Shown piece after piece: positions 1 to 10,560 of a DNA stretch of 64,000 nucleotides. The stretch is from Streptomyces resistomycificus. GTDB lineage: Bacteria > Actinomycetota > Actinomycetes > Streptomycetales > Streptomycetaceae. Under the pieces are notes generated by a model. That model was not told the DNA's origin, made no database searches, and was given only the letters and a program-made list of their open reading frames with translations. The first letter of the stretch is position 1. Every line of letters begins with the position of its first letter. The position numbers were made by a program, and so were the translations under genes. The stretch is taken from the NCBI RefSeq assembly GCF_001514265.1, contig NZ_KQ948991.1, positions 492,684-556,683 of the forward strand. The letters are read 5' to 3'.

Positions 1-219
1 CTGGGCCGGGCGCACGACAGCACCATCGTGCTGGACGACGACTACGCCTCCAGCCGCCATGCCAGGATCTACCCGGACCGCGACGGCCAGTGGATCGTCG
101 AGGACCTGGGCTCCACCAACGGCACGTATCTCGACCGAACGCGGCTGACGACCCCGACGCCGATCGGACCGGGCGCGCCGATCCGCATCGGCAAGACCGT
201 CATCGAGCTGCGGAAGTAG
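1..219 (+). CDS. fhaB: FHA-domain phosphopeptide-binding protein, 3' part only
   Basis: The reading frame is open from base 1, so the 5' end lies outside the window and the ATG at 28 is internal. The visible 72 codons form the C-terminal part of a forkhead-associated domain: the phosphothreonine-contacting SSRHA motif near base 49 and the GSTNGTYLD motif near base 109. FHA domains bind phosphothreonine peptides, usually made by PknB-type kinases. The gene stops at 219, 92 bases before the phosphatase gene, in the arrangement fhaB-pstP-rodA-pbpA-pknB known from actinobacteria. It is probably the second of two FHA genes there, but the N-terminal half needed to confirm FhaB rather than FhaA is not visible. 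Confidence 0.85.
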   Translation: MGRAHDSTIVLDDDYASSRHARIYPDRDGQWIVEDLGSTNGTYLDRTRLTTPTPIGPGAPIRIGKTVIELRK

Positions 220-311
220 TGCCACGTCATGAATGAGCGCGAGCGGAGCGAGCACGCAGCGGCGCCCGGCACCCCGGGCCCCGGCGCGCTCCCGACCGGA
301 GGGTGGGCACC

Positions 312-1877
312 GTGCGGATGTACCCGGAGCCGACGGGCGAGGTGCGCATGAGTCTGTCACTGCGCTTCGCCGCCGGATCGCACAAAGGCATGATCCGGGA
401 GGGCAACGAGGACTCCGGATACGCCGGGCCCCGCCTGCTCGCCATCGCCGACGGCATGGGCGGCGCGGCGGCCGGCGAGGTCGCCTCCTCCGAGGCCATC
501 TCCACCATCGTCGCCCTCGACGACGACGTGCCCGGCTCCGACATCCTCACCTCGCTCGGCACCGCCGTGCAGCGCGCCAACGACCAGCTGCGCGCCATGG
601 TCGAGGAGGACCCGCAGCTGGAGGGCATGGGCACCACGCTCACCGCGCTGCTGTGGACCGGCCAGCGCCTGGGCCTGGTGCATGTCGGCGACTCGCGCGC
701 CTACCTGCTCCGCGACGGCGTCCTCACCCAGATCACGCAGGACCACACCTGGGTGCAGCGGCTGGTCGACGAGGGCCGGATCACCGAGGAAGAGGCCACC
801 ACCCACCCGCAGCGCTCCCTGCTGATGCGCGCGCTGGGCAGCGGCGAGCACGTCGAGCCCGACCTCTCCATCCGTGAAGTCCGCGCCGGCGACCGCTACT
901 TGATCTGCTCCGACGGTCTGTCCGGGGTGGTGTCCCACCAGACCCTCGAGGACACCCTCGCCAGCTACCAGGGCCCCCAGGAGACCGTGCAGGAGCTCAT
1001 CCAGCTCGCGCTGCGCGGCGGCGGCCCCGACAACATCACCGTGATCGTCGCCGACGTCCTCGACCTCGACACCGGCGACACCCTCGCCGGGCAGCTGTCC
1101 GACACCCCGGTCGTGGTCGGCGCGGTCGCCGAGAACCAGCTCCAGCTGCACGACAACGGCATCATGCAGACCCCCGCCGGCCGCGCCTCCGGGCTCGGCC
1201 GCCAGGTGCCCGGACAGGGCGGCGGCGAGTTCGGCCCGCCCGGCTCCGGCGACACCACCGGCTTCATCTCCACCGCCGGCTTCGGCGACTACGACGACGA
1301 TGACTTCGTCAAGCCCCGCAAGGGCCGCAGGTGGCTGAAGAGATCCTTCTACATCGCCCTGGCGCTGGCCGTCGTCGGCGGCGGCCTCTACGGCGGCTGG
1401 CGCTGGACGCAGACGCAGTACTACGTCGGCGCCAACGGCGAGCACGTCGCCCTCTACCAGGGCATCAGCCAGGATCTCGCCTGGGTCTCGCTGTCCAAGG
1501 TGCACAAGGACCACCCCGAGATCGAACTCAAGTACCTGCCGACGTACATGCAGAAGCAGGTCAAGGCGACGATCACCGAGGGCGGTCTGAAGGACGCCCA
1601 GACGAAGATCGACTCTCTGGCCCTCCAGGCCTCCGCGTGCAAGAAGGAAGCCGCGCGCGAGCAGGCCGAGGCGGAGAACAACGCCAAGACCGGCGAAGGC
1701 GAGGCCGGCGGCACCACGGGAACCACACCCGTCTCACTGACGTCCAAGGCCACACCGACTCCGAACCCGTCGGCGTCGAACTCGCCCACCCCGTCCCCGA
1801 CTGCGCCCACGCCCACCCCCGGCCCCAGCCTCTCCGACCAGGAGCAGAAGGTCGTCTCGCAGTGCGACAAGCAGTAG
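312..1877 (+). CDS. pstP: PP2C-family Ser/Thr protein phosphatase, membrane anchored
   Basis: Metal-dependent phosphatase expected to oppose the PASTA kinase encoded downstream. The PP2C signature is complete over about residues 13-250: GNEDSGYAG, ADGMGG, GDSRAYLLRDG, DHTWVQRLVDEG, SDGLSG and GGPDNITVIV supply the metal-binding aspartates. A linker is followed by basic residues and one membrane segment at about residues 340-362, then an extracellular tail rich in Pro, Thr and Ser. I chose GTG at 312 because GGAGGG at 298-303 sits eight bases upstream. GTG 303, ATG 318 and ATG 348 are alternatives, and the conserved domain starts just after 348. It is the second gene of the wall-growth operon. 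Confidence 0.93.
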   Translation: MRMYPEPTGEVRMSLSLRFAAGSHKGMIREGNEDSGYAGPRLLAIADGMGGAAAGEVASSEAISTIVALDDDVPGSDILTSLGTAVQRANDQLRAMVEEDPQLEGMGTTLTALLWTGQRLGLVHVGDSRAYLLRDGVLTQITQDHTWVQRLVDEGRITEEEATTHPQRSLLMRALGSGEHVEPDLSIREVRAGDRYLICSDGLSGVVSHQTLEDTLASYQGPQETVQELIQLALRGGGPDNITVIVADVLDLDTGDTLAGQLSDTPVVVGAVAENQLQLHDNGIMQTPAGRASGLGRQVPGQGGGEFGPPGSGDTTGFISTAGFGDYDDDDFVKPRKGRRWLKRSFYIALALAVVGGGLYGGWRWTQTQYYVGANGEHVALYQGISQDLAWVSLSKVHKDHPEIELKYLPTYMQKQVKATITEGGLKDAQTKIDSLALQASACKKEAAREQAEAENNAKTGEGEAGGTTGTTPVSLTSKATPTPNPSASNSPTPSPTAPTPTPGPSLSDQEQKVVSQCDKQ

Positions 1878-1904
1878 CCGAGCCGTGAGAGGCCCTGTCA
1901 CACG

Positions 1905-3341
1905 ATGAGCAGTACTACCAACACATCGACGCACCACACGTCAACCATCGGCGCCATCGGCACCCCGAGCCGACGCAACACCGAGCTCGCGCTGCTCGTC
2001 TTCGCCGTGGTGATCCCTGTGTTCGCCTACGCCAACGTGGGCCTGGCCATCGACGACAAGGTCCCGGCCGGCCTGCTCAGCTACGGCCTGGGTCTCGGCC
2101 TGCTGGCCGGCATCGGCCATCTCGTCGTCCGCAAGTTCGCGCCGTACGCCGACCCGCTGCTGCTGCCGCTGGCCACGCTGCTCAACGGGCTGGGACTGGT
2201 CGTCATCTGGAGACTGGACCAGTCCGAACTGCTGCAGTCGATCAACCAGGCGGGCAACGCGGCCTCCCGCCAGCTGCTCTACACGGCCATGGGCATCGCG
2301 CTCTTCATCGCCGTGCTGATCTTCCTCAAGGACCACCGCGTCCTGCAGCGTTACACCTACATCTCGATGGTCGGCGCGCTCATCCTGCTGCTCCTGCCGC
2401 TGGTCCCGGGCCTCGGCACCTCGATCTACGGCGCCAAGATCTGGATCTCGGTCGCCGGATTCTCCATCCAGCCCGGTGAGTTCGCGAAGATCGTCCTGGC
2501 GATCTTCTTCGCCGGCTACCTGATGGTGAAGCGGGACGCGCTCGCCCTGGCCAGCCGCCGCTTCATGGGCCTGTACCTGCCGCGCGGCCGTGACCTCGGC
2601 CCGATCCTGGTCGTCTGGTTCATCTCGATCCTGATCCTGGTCTTCGAGACCGACCTGGGCACCTCGCTGCTGTTCTTCGGAATGTTCGTCATCATGCTGT
2701 ACGTCGCCACCGAGCGGACCAGCTGGATCGTCTTCGGTCTGCTGATGTCCGGCGTAGGCGCGGTCGGTGTGGCCAGCTTCGAGCCGCACGTCCAGCAGCG
2801 CGTCCAGGCCTGGCTGGACCCGATGAAGGAGTACACGCTCTCCCGACAGGGCGTCGGCGGCCACTCCGAGCAGGCCATGCAGGCCCTGTGGGCGTTCGGC
2901 TCCGGCGGCACCCTCGGCACCGGCCTCGGCCAGGGCCACTCCGACCTCATCCGGTTCGCCGCCAACTCCGACTTCATCCTCGCCACCTTCGGCGAGGAAC
3001 TCGGCCTGGCCGGCGTCATGGCCATCCTGGTGATCTACGCCCTGATCGTGGAGCGCGGCGTGCGCACCGCCCTCGCCGCCCGTGACCCCTTCGGCAAGCT
3101 GCTCGCCGTCGGTCTGTCCGGTGCCTTCGCGCTCCAGGTCTTCGTCGTCGCGGGCGGCGTGATGGGCCTCATCCCGCTGACCGGTATGACGATGCCGTTC
3201 CTGGCCTCCGGCGGCTCCGCCGTCATCGCCAACTGGGCTCTCATCGGCATCCTGCTACGCATCAGCGACACCGCACGCCGCCCGGCGCCCGCCCCCGCCC
3301 CGAACCCCGACGCCGAGATGACCCAGGTGGTCCGCCCGTGA
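1905..3341 (+). CDS. rodA: FtsW/RodA/SpoVE-family peptidoglycan polymerase
   Basis: A 478-residue polytopic membrane protein of the SEDS family, glycosyltransferases that polymerise lipid II. Multiple hydrophobic helices run through the protein, with the family's large extracellular loop containing the region around ...LDPMKEYTLSRQGVGG and the conserved GGTLGTGLGQG stretch. The C-terminal segment has PLTGMTMPFLASGGSA, close to the SEDS signature. Its stop codon overlaps the start of the class B PBP gene by four bases (GTGA), consistent with a cognate SEDS-PBP pair made in fixed ratio. Position in the pstP-pknB operon favours the RodA-like member; Streptomyces has other SEDS genes, so the exact paralogue name is inferred. 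Confidence 0.93.
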   Translation: MSSTTNTSTHHTSTIGAIGTPSRRNTELALLVFAVVIPVFAYANVGLAIDDKVPAGLLSYGLGLGLLAGIGHLVVRKFAPYADPLLLPLATLLNGLGLVVIWRLDQSELLQSINQAGNAASRQLLYTAMGIALFIAVLIFLKDHRVLQRYTYISMVGALILLLLPLVPGLGTSIYGAKIWISVAGFSIQPGEFAKIVLAIFFAGYLMVKRDALALASRRFMGLYLPRGRDLGPILVVWFISILILVFETDLGTSLLFFGMFVIMLYVATERTSWIVFGLLMSGVGAVGVASFEPHVQQRVQAWLDPMKEYTLSRQGVGGHSEQAMQALWAFGSGGTLGTGLGQGHSDLIRFAANSDFILATFGEELGLAGVMAILVIYALIVERGVRTALAARDPFGKLLAVGLSGAFALQVFVVAGGVMGLIPLTGMTMPFLASGGSAVIANWALIGILLRISDTARRPAPAPAPNPDAEMTQVVRP

Positions 3342-4804
3342 ACAAGCCCCTGCGCCGGATCGCGATCTTCTGCGGACTCCTCGTCCTCACGCTGCTCATC
3401 CGCGACAACTGGCTCCAGTACGTCAAGGCGGACGAGCTCAGGACCGACACCGCCAACCGCCGCGTCGCCATCGAGCGGTACGCCACCCCGCGCGGCGACA
3501 TCATCGTCGACGGCAAGGAGATCACCGGCTCCAAGGAGGTCTCCAGCGGCGACTTCGAGTACGTCCGGACCTACAAGGACGGCGCCATGTGGGCGCCCGT
3601 CACCGGCTACGCCTCGCAGGCCTACGGCACCAGCCAGATCGAGAACCTCGAGGACGGCATCCTCACCGGTACCGACGACACCCTCTTCTTCCGCAACACC
3701 CTGGACATGATCACGGGCAAGAAGAAGCAGGGCGGCAACGTCGTGACCACCCTCAACTCCGCCGCCCAGAAGGCCGCCTACGACGGCCTCAAGGGACGCG
3801 GCAAGGGCGCCGTCGCCGCGATCGACCCGTCCACCGGCGCGATCCTGGCCCTGGCCTCCTACCCGTCGTACGACCCCTCGACGATCGCCGGGTCGAACGA
3901 CGGGGAGGCCTGGAAGAAGCTCATGAAGAAGAACAACCCGGACGACCCCATGCTCAACCGGGCGCTGCGCGAGACCTACCCGCCGGGTTCCACCTTCAAG
4001 GTGGTCACCGCGGCCGCGGCGCTGGAGGACGGCCTCTACAGCGAAGCGGACCAGAAGACCGACACGCCTCTGCCGTGGACCATGCCCGGCACCACGACCG
4101 AGCTGAAGAACGAGGGCAACATCCCCTGCAAGAACGCCACGCTGCGGGTCGCCCTCCAGTACTCCTGCAACACCGTCTTCGGCAAGATCGGCTCCGACCT
4201 CGGCAACGACAAGATGCTCGCCGAGGCCGAGAAGTTCGGCTTCAACTCAGAGCAGTTCACGCCGGTCCGCGCCAACGCTTCGGTCTTCTCCGACGACATG
4301 AACGAGTCGCAGACCGCGCTGTCCTCCATCGGCCAGTACAACACCGCCGCGACTCCGCTGCAGATGGCCATGGTCGCCTCGGCGGTCGCCAACGGCGGCG
4401 AGCTGATGAAGCCGTACATGGTCGACAAGCTCCAGGCTCCGAACCTCGACCCGATCGAGACGACCGAGCCGGAGGCGATGAGCCGGCCGCTGTCGTCGGA
4501 GAACGCCCAGATCCTCCAGTCGATGATGGAGACGGTCGTCAAGGACGGCACCGGCAAGAACGCGCAGATCGACGGCGTCACCGTGGGCGGCAAGACCGGT
4601 ACCGCCCAGCACGGTGTCGACAACAGCGAGAAGCCGTACGCCTGGTTCCTCTCGTACGCCAAGCTCGCCGACGGCAGCTCGCCGGTGGCGGTGGCCGTGG
4701 TGGTCGAGGACGACAGCGCCGTGCGTGACGACATCTCCGGCGGTGGCCTCGCGGCGCCCATCGCGAAGAGCGTGATGGAGGCGGTCATCAACAGCAAGAA
4801 GTGA
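3338..4804 (+). CDS. pbpA: Class B penicillin-binding protein (transpeptidase)
   Basis: A 488-residue transpeptidase that cross-links peptidoglycan outside the membrane. One N-terminal membrane anchor (about residues 7-22) is followed by a dimerisation region and a complete penicillin-binding domain: STFK with the active serine at about 218, SCN at about 276 and KTGTAQ near 418. The GTG start overlaps the preceding rodA stop (GTGA), so translation is probably coupled. Size and neighbours match PbpA of the actinobacterial pknB operon. It ends at 4804 and a 169-base gap separates it from the kinase gene. Confidence 0.94.
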   Translation: MNKPLRRIAIFCGLLVLTLLIRDNWLQYVKADELRTDTANRRVAIERYATPRGDIIVDGKEITGSKEVSSGDFEYVRTYKDGAMWAPVTGYASQAYGTSQIENLEDGILTGTDDTLFFRNTLDMITGKKKQGGNVVTTLNSAAQKAAYDGLKGRGKGAVAAIDPSTGAILALASYPSYDPSTIAGSNDGEAWKKLMKKNNPDDPMLNRALRETYPPGSTFKVVTAAAALEDGLYSEADQKTDTPLPWTMPGTTTELKNEGNIPCKNATLRVALQYSCNTVFGKIGSDLGNDKMLAEAEKFGFNSEQFTPVRANASVFSDDMNESQTALSSIGQYNTAATPLQMAMVASAVANGGELMKPYMVDKLQAPNLDPIETTEPEAMSRPLSSENAQILQSMMETVVKDGTGKNAQIDGVTVGGKTGTAQHGVDNSEKPYAWFLSYAKLADGSSPVAVAVVVEDDSAVRDDISGGGLAAPIAKSVMEAVINSKK

Positions 4805-4973
4805 CCCCGATCACGTCCCCTTCACATCGGTGCACGTTGCGATACCGGTCCTGTATCGGGTGACGGGCTTGGCCAGGTCACACAAAGCTATCCGGGTACG
4901 GTAGGCCCGGACGGCAGCCACCGACCGCACGCGTGTGCCGGTCGGGACCGACGGAGAGGGCTGGTAGGAAGCT

Positions 4974-6992
<2,019 letters not shown>

Positions 6993-7013
6993 TCCCCCAC
7001 CGCTGAGCACGGA

Positions 7014-7054
7014 CGAAGCCCCGGCACCCTCACCTGGAGGATGCCGGGGCTTCG
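7014..7054 (+). terminator. Terminator after the pknB operon
   Basis: A perfect 13-bp stem, CGAAGCCCCGGCA at 7014-7026 paired with 7042-7054, around a 15-base loop. It begins 21 bases after the kinase stop codon. There is no T tract, which is usual in Streptomyces terminators. Confidence 0.8.
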
Positions 7055-7092
7055 TGCTGCGGTGCTGTCGTGCTGCGGTGCTTCGTGCCGCG

Positions 7093-7140
7093 GTGCTGTC
7101 GTGCTGTCGTGCTGTCGTGCTGTCGTGCTGTCGTGCTGTC
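7093..7140. repeat. Six perfect tandem copies of GTGCTGTC
   Basis: The 8-bp unit GTGCTGTC is repeated six times without error from 7093 to 7140. Degenerate copies (GTGCTGCG, GTGCTTCG, GTGCCGCG) extend from about 7054 to 7148. The array lies between the pknB terminator and the end of the convergent sortase gene and is outside both genes. An 8-bp unit shifts reading frame each copy, so coding is unlikely. It is probably a slippage-generated microsatellite. Confidence 0.9.
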
Positions 7141-7172
7141 GTGCCGCGATACTCGTGCCTCAAGGGCCTCTG

Positions 7173-7922
7173 TCAGCCGAGTTCCTTGGGCGGCGTCCGG
7201 TCGCTGTCCACCTTCTCCGTGCGGACCAGTTCGCCCCAGACGACGTACCGGTACCGGCTCGTGAACACCGGCGTGCAGGTCGTCAGGGTGATGTAGTGGC
7301 CGGCCTTCTTCTTGCCGGACTCCTTGGGGATCGCCGAGAGGACCTTGACGTTGTACTTCGAGGTCTCGGGAAGGACCGCGTACGCCTTGTAGACGTACCA
7401 CTTGTCCTTCGTCTCGAAGACGATCGGGTCGCCCTTCTTGATCTTGTCGATGTTGTGGAACTGCGCGCCGTGGCCGTCCCGGTGCGCGGCCAGGGAGAAG
7501 TTGCCGGTCTTGCCGCTGGTCGGGAGCGCGGACTTGACCGGGTCGGTGTAGTAGCCGGCGACACCGTCGTTGAGGATCTTCGAGGAGGTGCCCTTCTCGA
7601 CCAGGACCTCGCCGTTCTTCATCGCGGGCACGTGCAGGAACCCGATGCCGTCCCCGGTGTCCAGTGCACCGGGGCCACGGTTCTCGTGAGCCCAGGTGTC
7701 ACGAACCTTGTCGCCCTGCTGATCCGCCTTGCGGTCGGCCAGGACGTTCGTCCACCACAGCGAGTAGACGACGAACAGGCCCAGAACGAGGCCCGCCGTG
7801 ATGAGGAGTTCGCCGAAGACACTGACCGCCGTCGCGATCCGGCCCATGCCGCGGCGACGCGGCGCGGGTGCGGGCTGGGAGGGGTCGGTCTGCTCTGCGG
7901 TGCCTTCGGTGGTCGCTGCCAC
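7173..7922 (-). CDS. srtE2: Class E sortase (SrtE2-like)
   Basis: A 249-residue membrane transpeptidase that would attach LAXTG-type proteins to peptidoglycan. A Pro/Arg-rich N-terminus is followed by a membrane anchor (about residues 29-55) and an extracellular sortase domain. The catalytic residues are visible: His in LAAHRDGHG, Cys in TLTTCTP and Arg in RYRYVVWG near the C-terminus. GTG at 7922 is the start; no strong Shine-Dalgarno is visible, and translation may be coupled to the upstream sortase, which ends 13 bases earlier. S. coelicolor carries two adjacent housekeeping class E sortases here, SrtE1 and SrtE2, involved in aerial development. Confidence 0.9.
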   Translation of the reverse strand: MAATTEGTAEQTDPSQPAPAPRRRGMGRIATAVSVFGELLITAGLVLGLFVVYSLWWTNVLADRKADQQGDKVRDTWAHENRGPGALDTGDGIGFLHVPAMKNGEVLVEKGTSSKILNDGVAGYYTDPVKSALPTSGKTGNFSLAAHRDGHGAQFHNIDKIKKGDPIVFETKDKWYVYKAYAVLPETSKYNVKVLSAIPKESGKKKAGHYITLTTCTPVFTSRYRYVVWGELVRTEKVDSDRTPPKELG

Positions 7923-7935
7923 TTGTCATCTGCCC

Positions 7936-8997
7936 TTACTCGACGAGCGCATCCGGCTTGCCCTTGCTGCGCGGCCGTTCCTCGACCATCTTGCCCCAGA
8001 CGATCAACCGGTATTTGCTGGTGAACTCCGGGGTGCACGTGGTGAGGGTGATGTAGCGCCCCGTCTTGGTGAAGCCCGACCCCGGCGGCACCGGATCCAG
8101 CACGCTCGTGTTGCTCGGCGACGTCACCGGCAGCATCGACGCCATCTTGTAGACGAAGTAGTCGTCCTGCGTCTCCACGACGATCGCGTCGCCCGGCTGC
8201 AGCCTGTTGATGTACCGGAACGGTTCGCCGTGCGTGTTGCGGTGGCCCGCCAGTCCGAAGTTGCCGGTCTTGGCCTCGGGCATCGCCGTCTTCAGCGGCT
8301 CCTCGCCGTAGTGGCCGACCATGCCGCGGTCCAGCACCTTCTTGCTGCTTATGCCCTCCGCGATCGGCACCACGACGTCCAGCTTCGGGATGTGCAGGAG
8401 GGCGAAGCCCTGACCCGGCTCGAACGCCCCCGGGTTGCGCTTGCCGTTCGCCCAGTCGTCCTGGAGGCTGCTCGCCTCCCGGTCCGCCTGCGCGTGCGCC
8501 CGGACGTTCGTCCACCACAGCTGGTAGGTGACGAACAGCAGCATCAGCACGCCGGTGGTGATGAACACCTCACCCACGGCCCGGCTCGCGACGACCGCCG
8601 CACCGGGCTTGCGCGCCCGCGCCTGGCGCCGCGCCTCCACCCGGGAGAGCGGCCTGCCCTCCTCCGAGGACTCCGGAGCCTCCGGCGACTCCGACGCCGG
8701 CCCCACGGCGGCACCATGACGCCCGCCACGGCGCTTGGCGGCCTTCCTGCGGGCCGCACGGCCACCCGAGGTGGTTCCTGTGGCGGAGGAGGCGGCTGAG
8801 GCGTCAGAAGCGGACAGGGGCTCGCCGCCGACCGGGCGCGCCGGCGGCTCGGGTATCCGCAACGCCACGGTCTCGTCGTCGAGGGGTGGCCGGTAGGGCT
8901 CCTCGTGGCCGGCGGCCGCGTCGTAGGGCACCGAGTCGTACGACTCGTACGGCATCCCGCCGTACGCGTCCTCGCGCTCGGGGCGCAGCGCGGTCAC
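7936..8997 (-). CDS. srtE1: Class E sortase (SrtE1-like)
   Basis: A 353-residue sortase with an unusually long cytoplasmic N-terminus (about 170 residues, acidic then very rich in Arg, Ala, Ser and Gly), one membrane helix near AVGEVFITTGVLMLLFVTYQ, and an outer catalytic domain. The triad is LAGHRNTHG, TLTTCTPEF and KYRLIVWG. I moved the start to GTG at 8997, because it overlaps the stop codon of the upstream amidotransferase gene as GTGA; a longer open frame to 9063 would overlap that gene by 70 bases. The housekeeping role in displaying chaplin-type proteins is known for the S. coelicolor counterpart and inferred here. Confidence 0.9.
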   Translation of the reverse strand: MTALRPEREDAYGGMPYESYDSVPYDAAAGHEEPYRPPLDDETVALRIPEPPARPVGGEPLSASDASAASSATGTTSGGRAARRKAAKRRGGRHGAAVGPASESPEAPESSEEGRPLSRVEARRQARARKPGAAVVASRAVGEVFITTGVLMLLFVTYQLWWTNVRAHAQADREASSLQDDWANGKRNPGAFEPGQGFALLHIPKLDVVVPIAEGISSKKVLDRGMVGHYGEEPLKTAMPEAKTGNFGLAGHRNTHGEPFRYINRLQPGDAIVVETQDDYFVYKMASMLPVTSPSNTSVLDPVPPGSGFTKTGRYITLTTCTPEFTSKYRLIVWGKMVEERPRSKGKPDALVE

Positions 8998-9632
8998 GCC
9001 GTGGCCCTGCCCACCACCGGGGCGAGCCCCGCCGACCTCGCCACCGCGTTCTGGTCCCCGCACTCCAGCAGCCAGTTGGCCAGCATGCGGTGCCCGTGCT
9101 CCGTCAGCACCGACTCGGGGTGGAACTGCACACCCTCGACGGGCAGGTCACGGTGGCGCAGGCCCATGACGATGCCGTCGTGGGTGCGGGCGGTGACCTC
9201 CAGCTCGGCCGGCACCGTCGCCGGTTCGGCCGCCAGCGAGTGGTACCGGGTCGCCGTGAAGGGCGTGGGCAGGCCCGCGAAGACGCCCCTGCCCTCGTGC
9301 CCGACCAGCGAGGTCTTTCCGTGCAGCAGCTCGGGCGCACGGTCCACGACACCGCCGTAGGCCACCTGCATGGACTGCATGCCCAGGCAGACACCGAAGA
9401 CGGGCACCCCGGTGCCGGCGCAGTGCCGCACCATCTCGATGCAGACCCCGGCCTCCTCGGGCGTGCCGGGACCGGGCGACAGCAGCACGCCGTCGAAGCC
9501 GTCCTGGGCGTGCGCCGTCGACACCTCGTCGTTGCGCAGCACCTCGCACTCGGCGCCCAGCTGGTACAGGTACTGGACCAGGTTGAAGACGAAGCTGTCG
9601 TAGTTGTCGACGACGAGAATCCGCGCAGTCAC
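8994..9632 (-). CDS. pabA: Glutamine amidotransferase, anthranilate/aminodeoxychorismate synthase component II
   Basis: A 212-residue class I glutamine amidotransferase that hydrolyses glutamine and passes ammonia to a chorismate-using partner (PabB or TrpE). The N-terminus ILVVDNYDSFVFNLVQY, the nucleophile cysteine in VFGVCLGMQ, and the catalytic His-Glu in VQFHPES are all present. GTG at 9632 is chosen because the conserved domain begins at codon 4. The gene overlaps its upstream and downstream neighbours by four bases each, so it is embedded in a sortase operon. The synthase partner is not in the window, so folate (PabA) versus tryptophan (TrpG) use cannot be decided from sequence. Confidence 0.92.
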   Translation of the reverse strand: MTARILVVDNYDSFVFNLVQYLYQLGAECEVLRNDEVSTAHAQDGFDGVLLSPGPGTPEEAGVCIEMVRHCAGTGVPVFGVCLGMQSMQVAYGGVVDRAPELLHGKTSLVGHEGRGVFAGLPTPFTATRYHSLAAEPATVPAELEVTARTHDGIVMGLRHRDLPVEGVQFHPESVLTEHGHRMLANWLLECGDQNAVARSAGLAPVVGRATA

Positions 9633-9790
9633 TGGTTGTCCACCGTCACATCGTTGAAGGGCAGCAGCGGTTCGGCCCACGGGAAGACGTACTGGAACAG
9701 GACGTAGACCACAGCAACGACCAGCAGGAGCGAGACCAACGCCTTCGCCCACGCGTTCCCCGGCAGATGCCGCCAGATCCAGCCGTACAT
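9629..9790 (-). CDS. Small single-pass membrane protein in the sortase operon
   Basis: A 53-residue protein: short basic N-terminus (MYGWIWRHLPGN), one hydrophobic helix (about residues 15-35) and a short outer tail. ATG at 9790 is preceded by AAGGGA at a good distance. Its stop overlaps the GTG of the amidotransferase gene by four bases. I do not recognise the family. Its conserved-looking position between sortase genes suggests an envelope role, but this is only context. Confidence 0.75.
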   Translation of the reverse strand: MYGWIWRHLPGNAWAKALVSLLLVVAVVYVLFQYVFPWAEPLLPFNDVTVDNQ

Positions 9791-9842
9791 GCCGTCCCTT
9801 CCCTCGCACCACGGCACCAGACTCACGCCGTACCGCACCAGA

Positions 9843-10538
9843 CTAACGGCGCAGAGCCGGTGGTTTCCCTGCCTCCACAGGCTGTGTGGAGTCGAGATGC
9901 GCCCAGACGATCAGCCGGTGGCTGTGCCCCCACTCCGGATCACACGTGGTCAGTGTGAGGTAGCGGCCCGGACGCGTATACCCCGACTTACGTGGCACAG
10001 CGTCGATCACCTCGACGTCGGAGGGCACGGTTTTGTAAGGGCCTTTGTCGATCCGATACGTGAACCAGGTGGTGCCGTCCGTCAGCACGACCGCATCGCC
10101 CTGTCGCAGCCGCGGGAAGTCCTTGAACGGGTCGCCGTAGGTACGCCGGTGGCCGGCGACCGCGAAGTTGCCCGTCTGGCCGAGCTGCGCGCTGCCCGCG
10201 TAGTGGCCGAGGCCCTTCTTCAGCGTGCCGGTGGCGGTGTTCTCGAGCACCGGCTTGTTCCACGTGAAACCAAGACGCGGGATGTACATGATCGCGAACG
10301 GCTTCCCCGCCTTGTAGGCCACCGGCTCGGGCGGGCTCAGCGGGCTCCCGGGCGCCCCCGACGTCGCCGCGGGCCGAACGGGCTCCTGCGACCACTGCCT
10401 CTGTAACCGGTCGATCTGGTCGTCCATCACGTGGTCGGCCTTCACACCCGTCCAGAACAGCACATAGACGACGAACAGTACGATCAGGGCGCCGAGGGTG
10501 ATGCACATCTCGCTGACGGTCCTGACGACAACACGCAC
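9843..10538 (-). CDS. Third class E sortase
   Basis: A 231-residue sortase: an N-terminal membrane helix (about residues 9-30), then the catalytic domain with VAGHRRTYG, TLTTCDPEWG and the arginine in HRLIVWAH. GTG at 10538 has GGAG six bases upstream. It is shorter than the srtE1 product because it lacks the long cytoplasmic extension. It shares the operon with the DUF881 gene upstream (22-base gap). A near-parS sequence (one mismatch) lies inside it at 10257-10270. Substrate specificity cannot be told; separate clades of class E exist in Streptomyces. Confidence 0.9.
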   Translation of the reverse strand: MRVVVRTVSEMCITLGALIVLFVVYVLFWTGVKADHVMDDQIDRLQRQWSQEPVRPAATSGAPGSPLSPPEPVAYKAGKPFAIMYIPRLGFTWNKPVLENTATGTLKKGLGHYAGSAQLGQTGNFAVAGHRRTYGDPFKDFPRLRQGDAVVLTDGTTWFTYRIDKGPYKTVPSDVEVIDAVPRKSGYTRPGRYLTLTTCDPEWGHSHRLIVWAHLDSTQPVEAGKPPALRR

Positions 10539-10560
10539 CGGCAGCTCCAGAAGGGACCGA

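Noticed and set aside
4840..4858. Inverted repeat CGATAC/GTATCG before pknB as an operator
   Set aside because: Only six bases per arm; too short to claim without conservation.
7054..7148. Possible CRISPR array
   Set aside because: Units are 8 bp and contiguous, without spacers.
7041..8024. Open frame with a Cys/Arg/Val repeat over the 8-bp microsatellite
   Set aside because: The peptide repeat arises only from the tandem DNA repeat and the frame runs antisense through both sortases.
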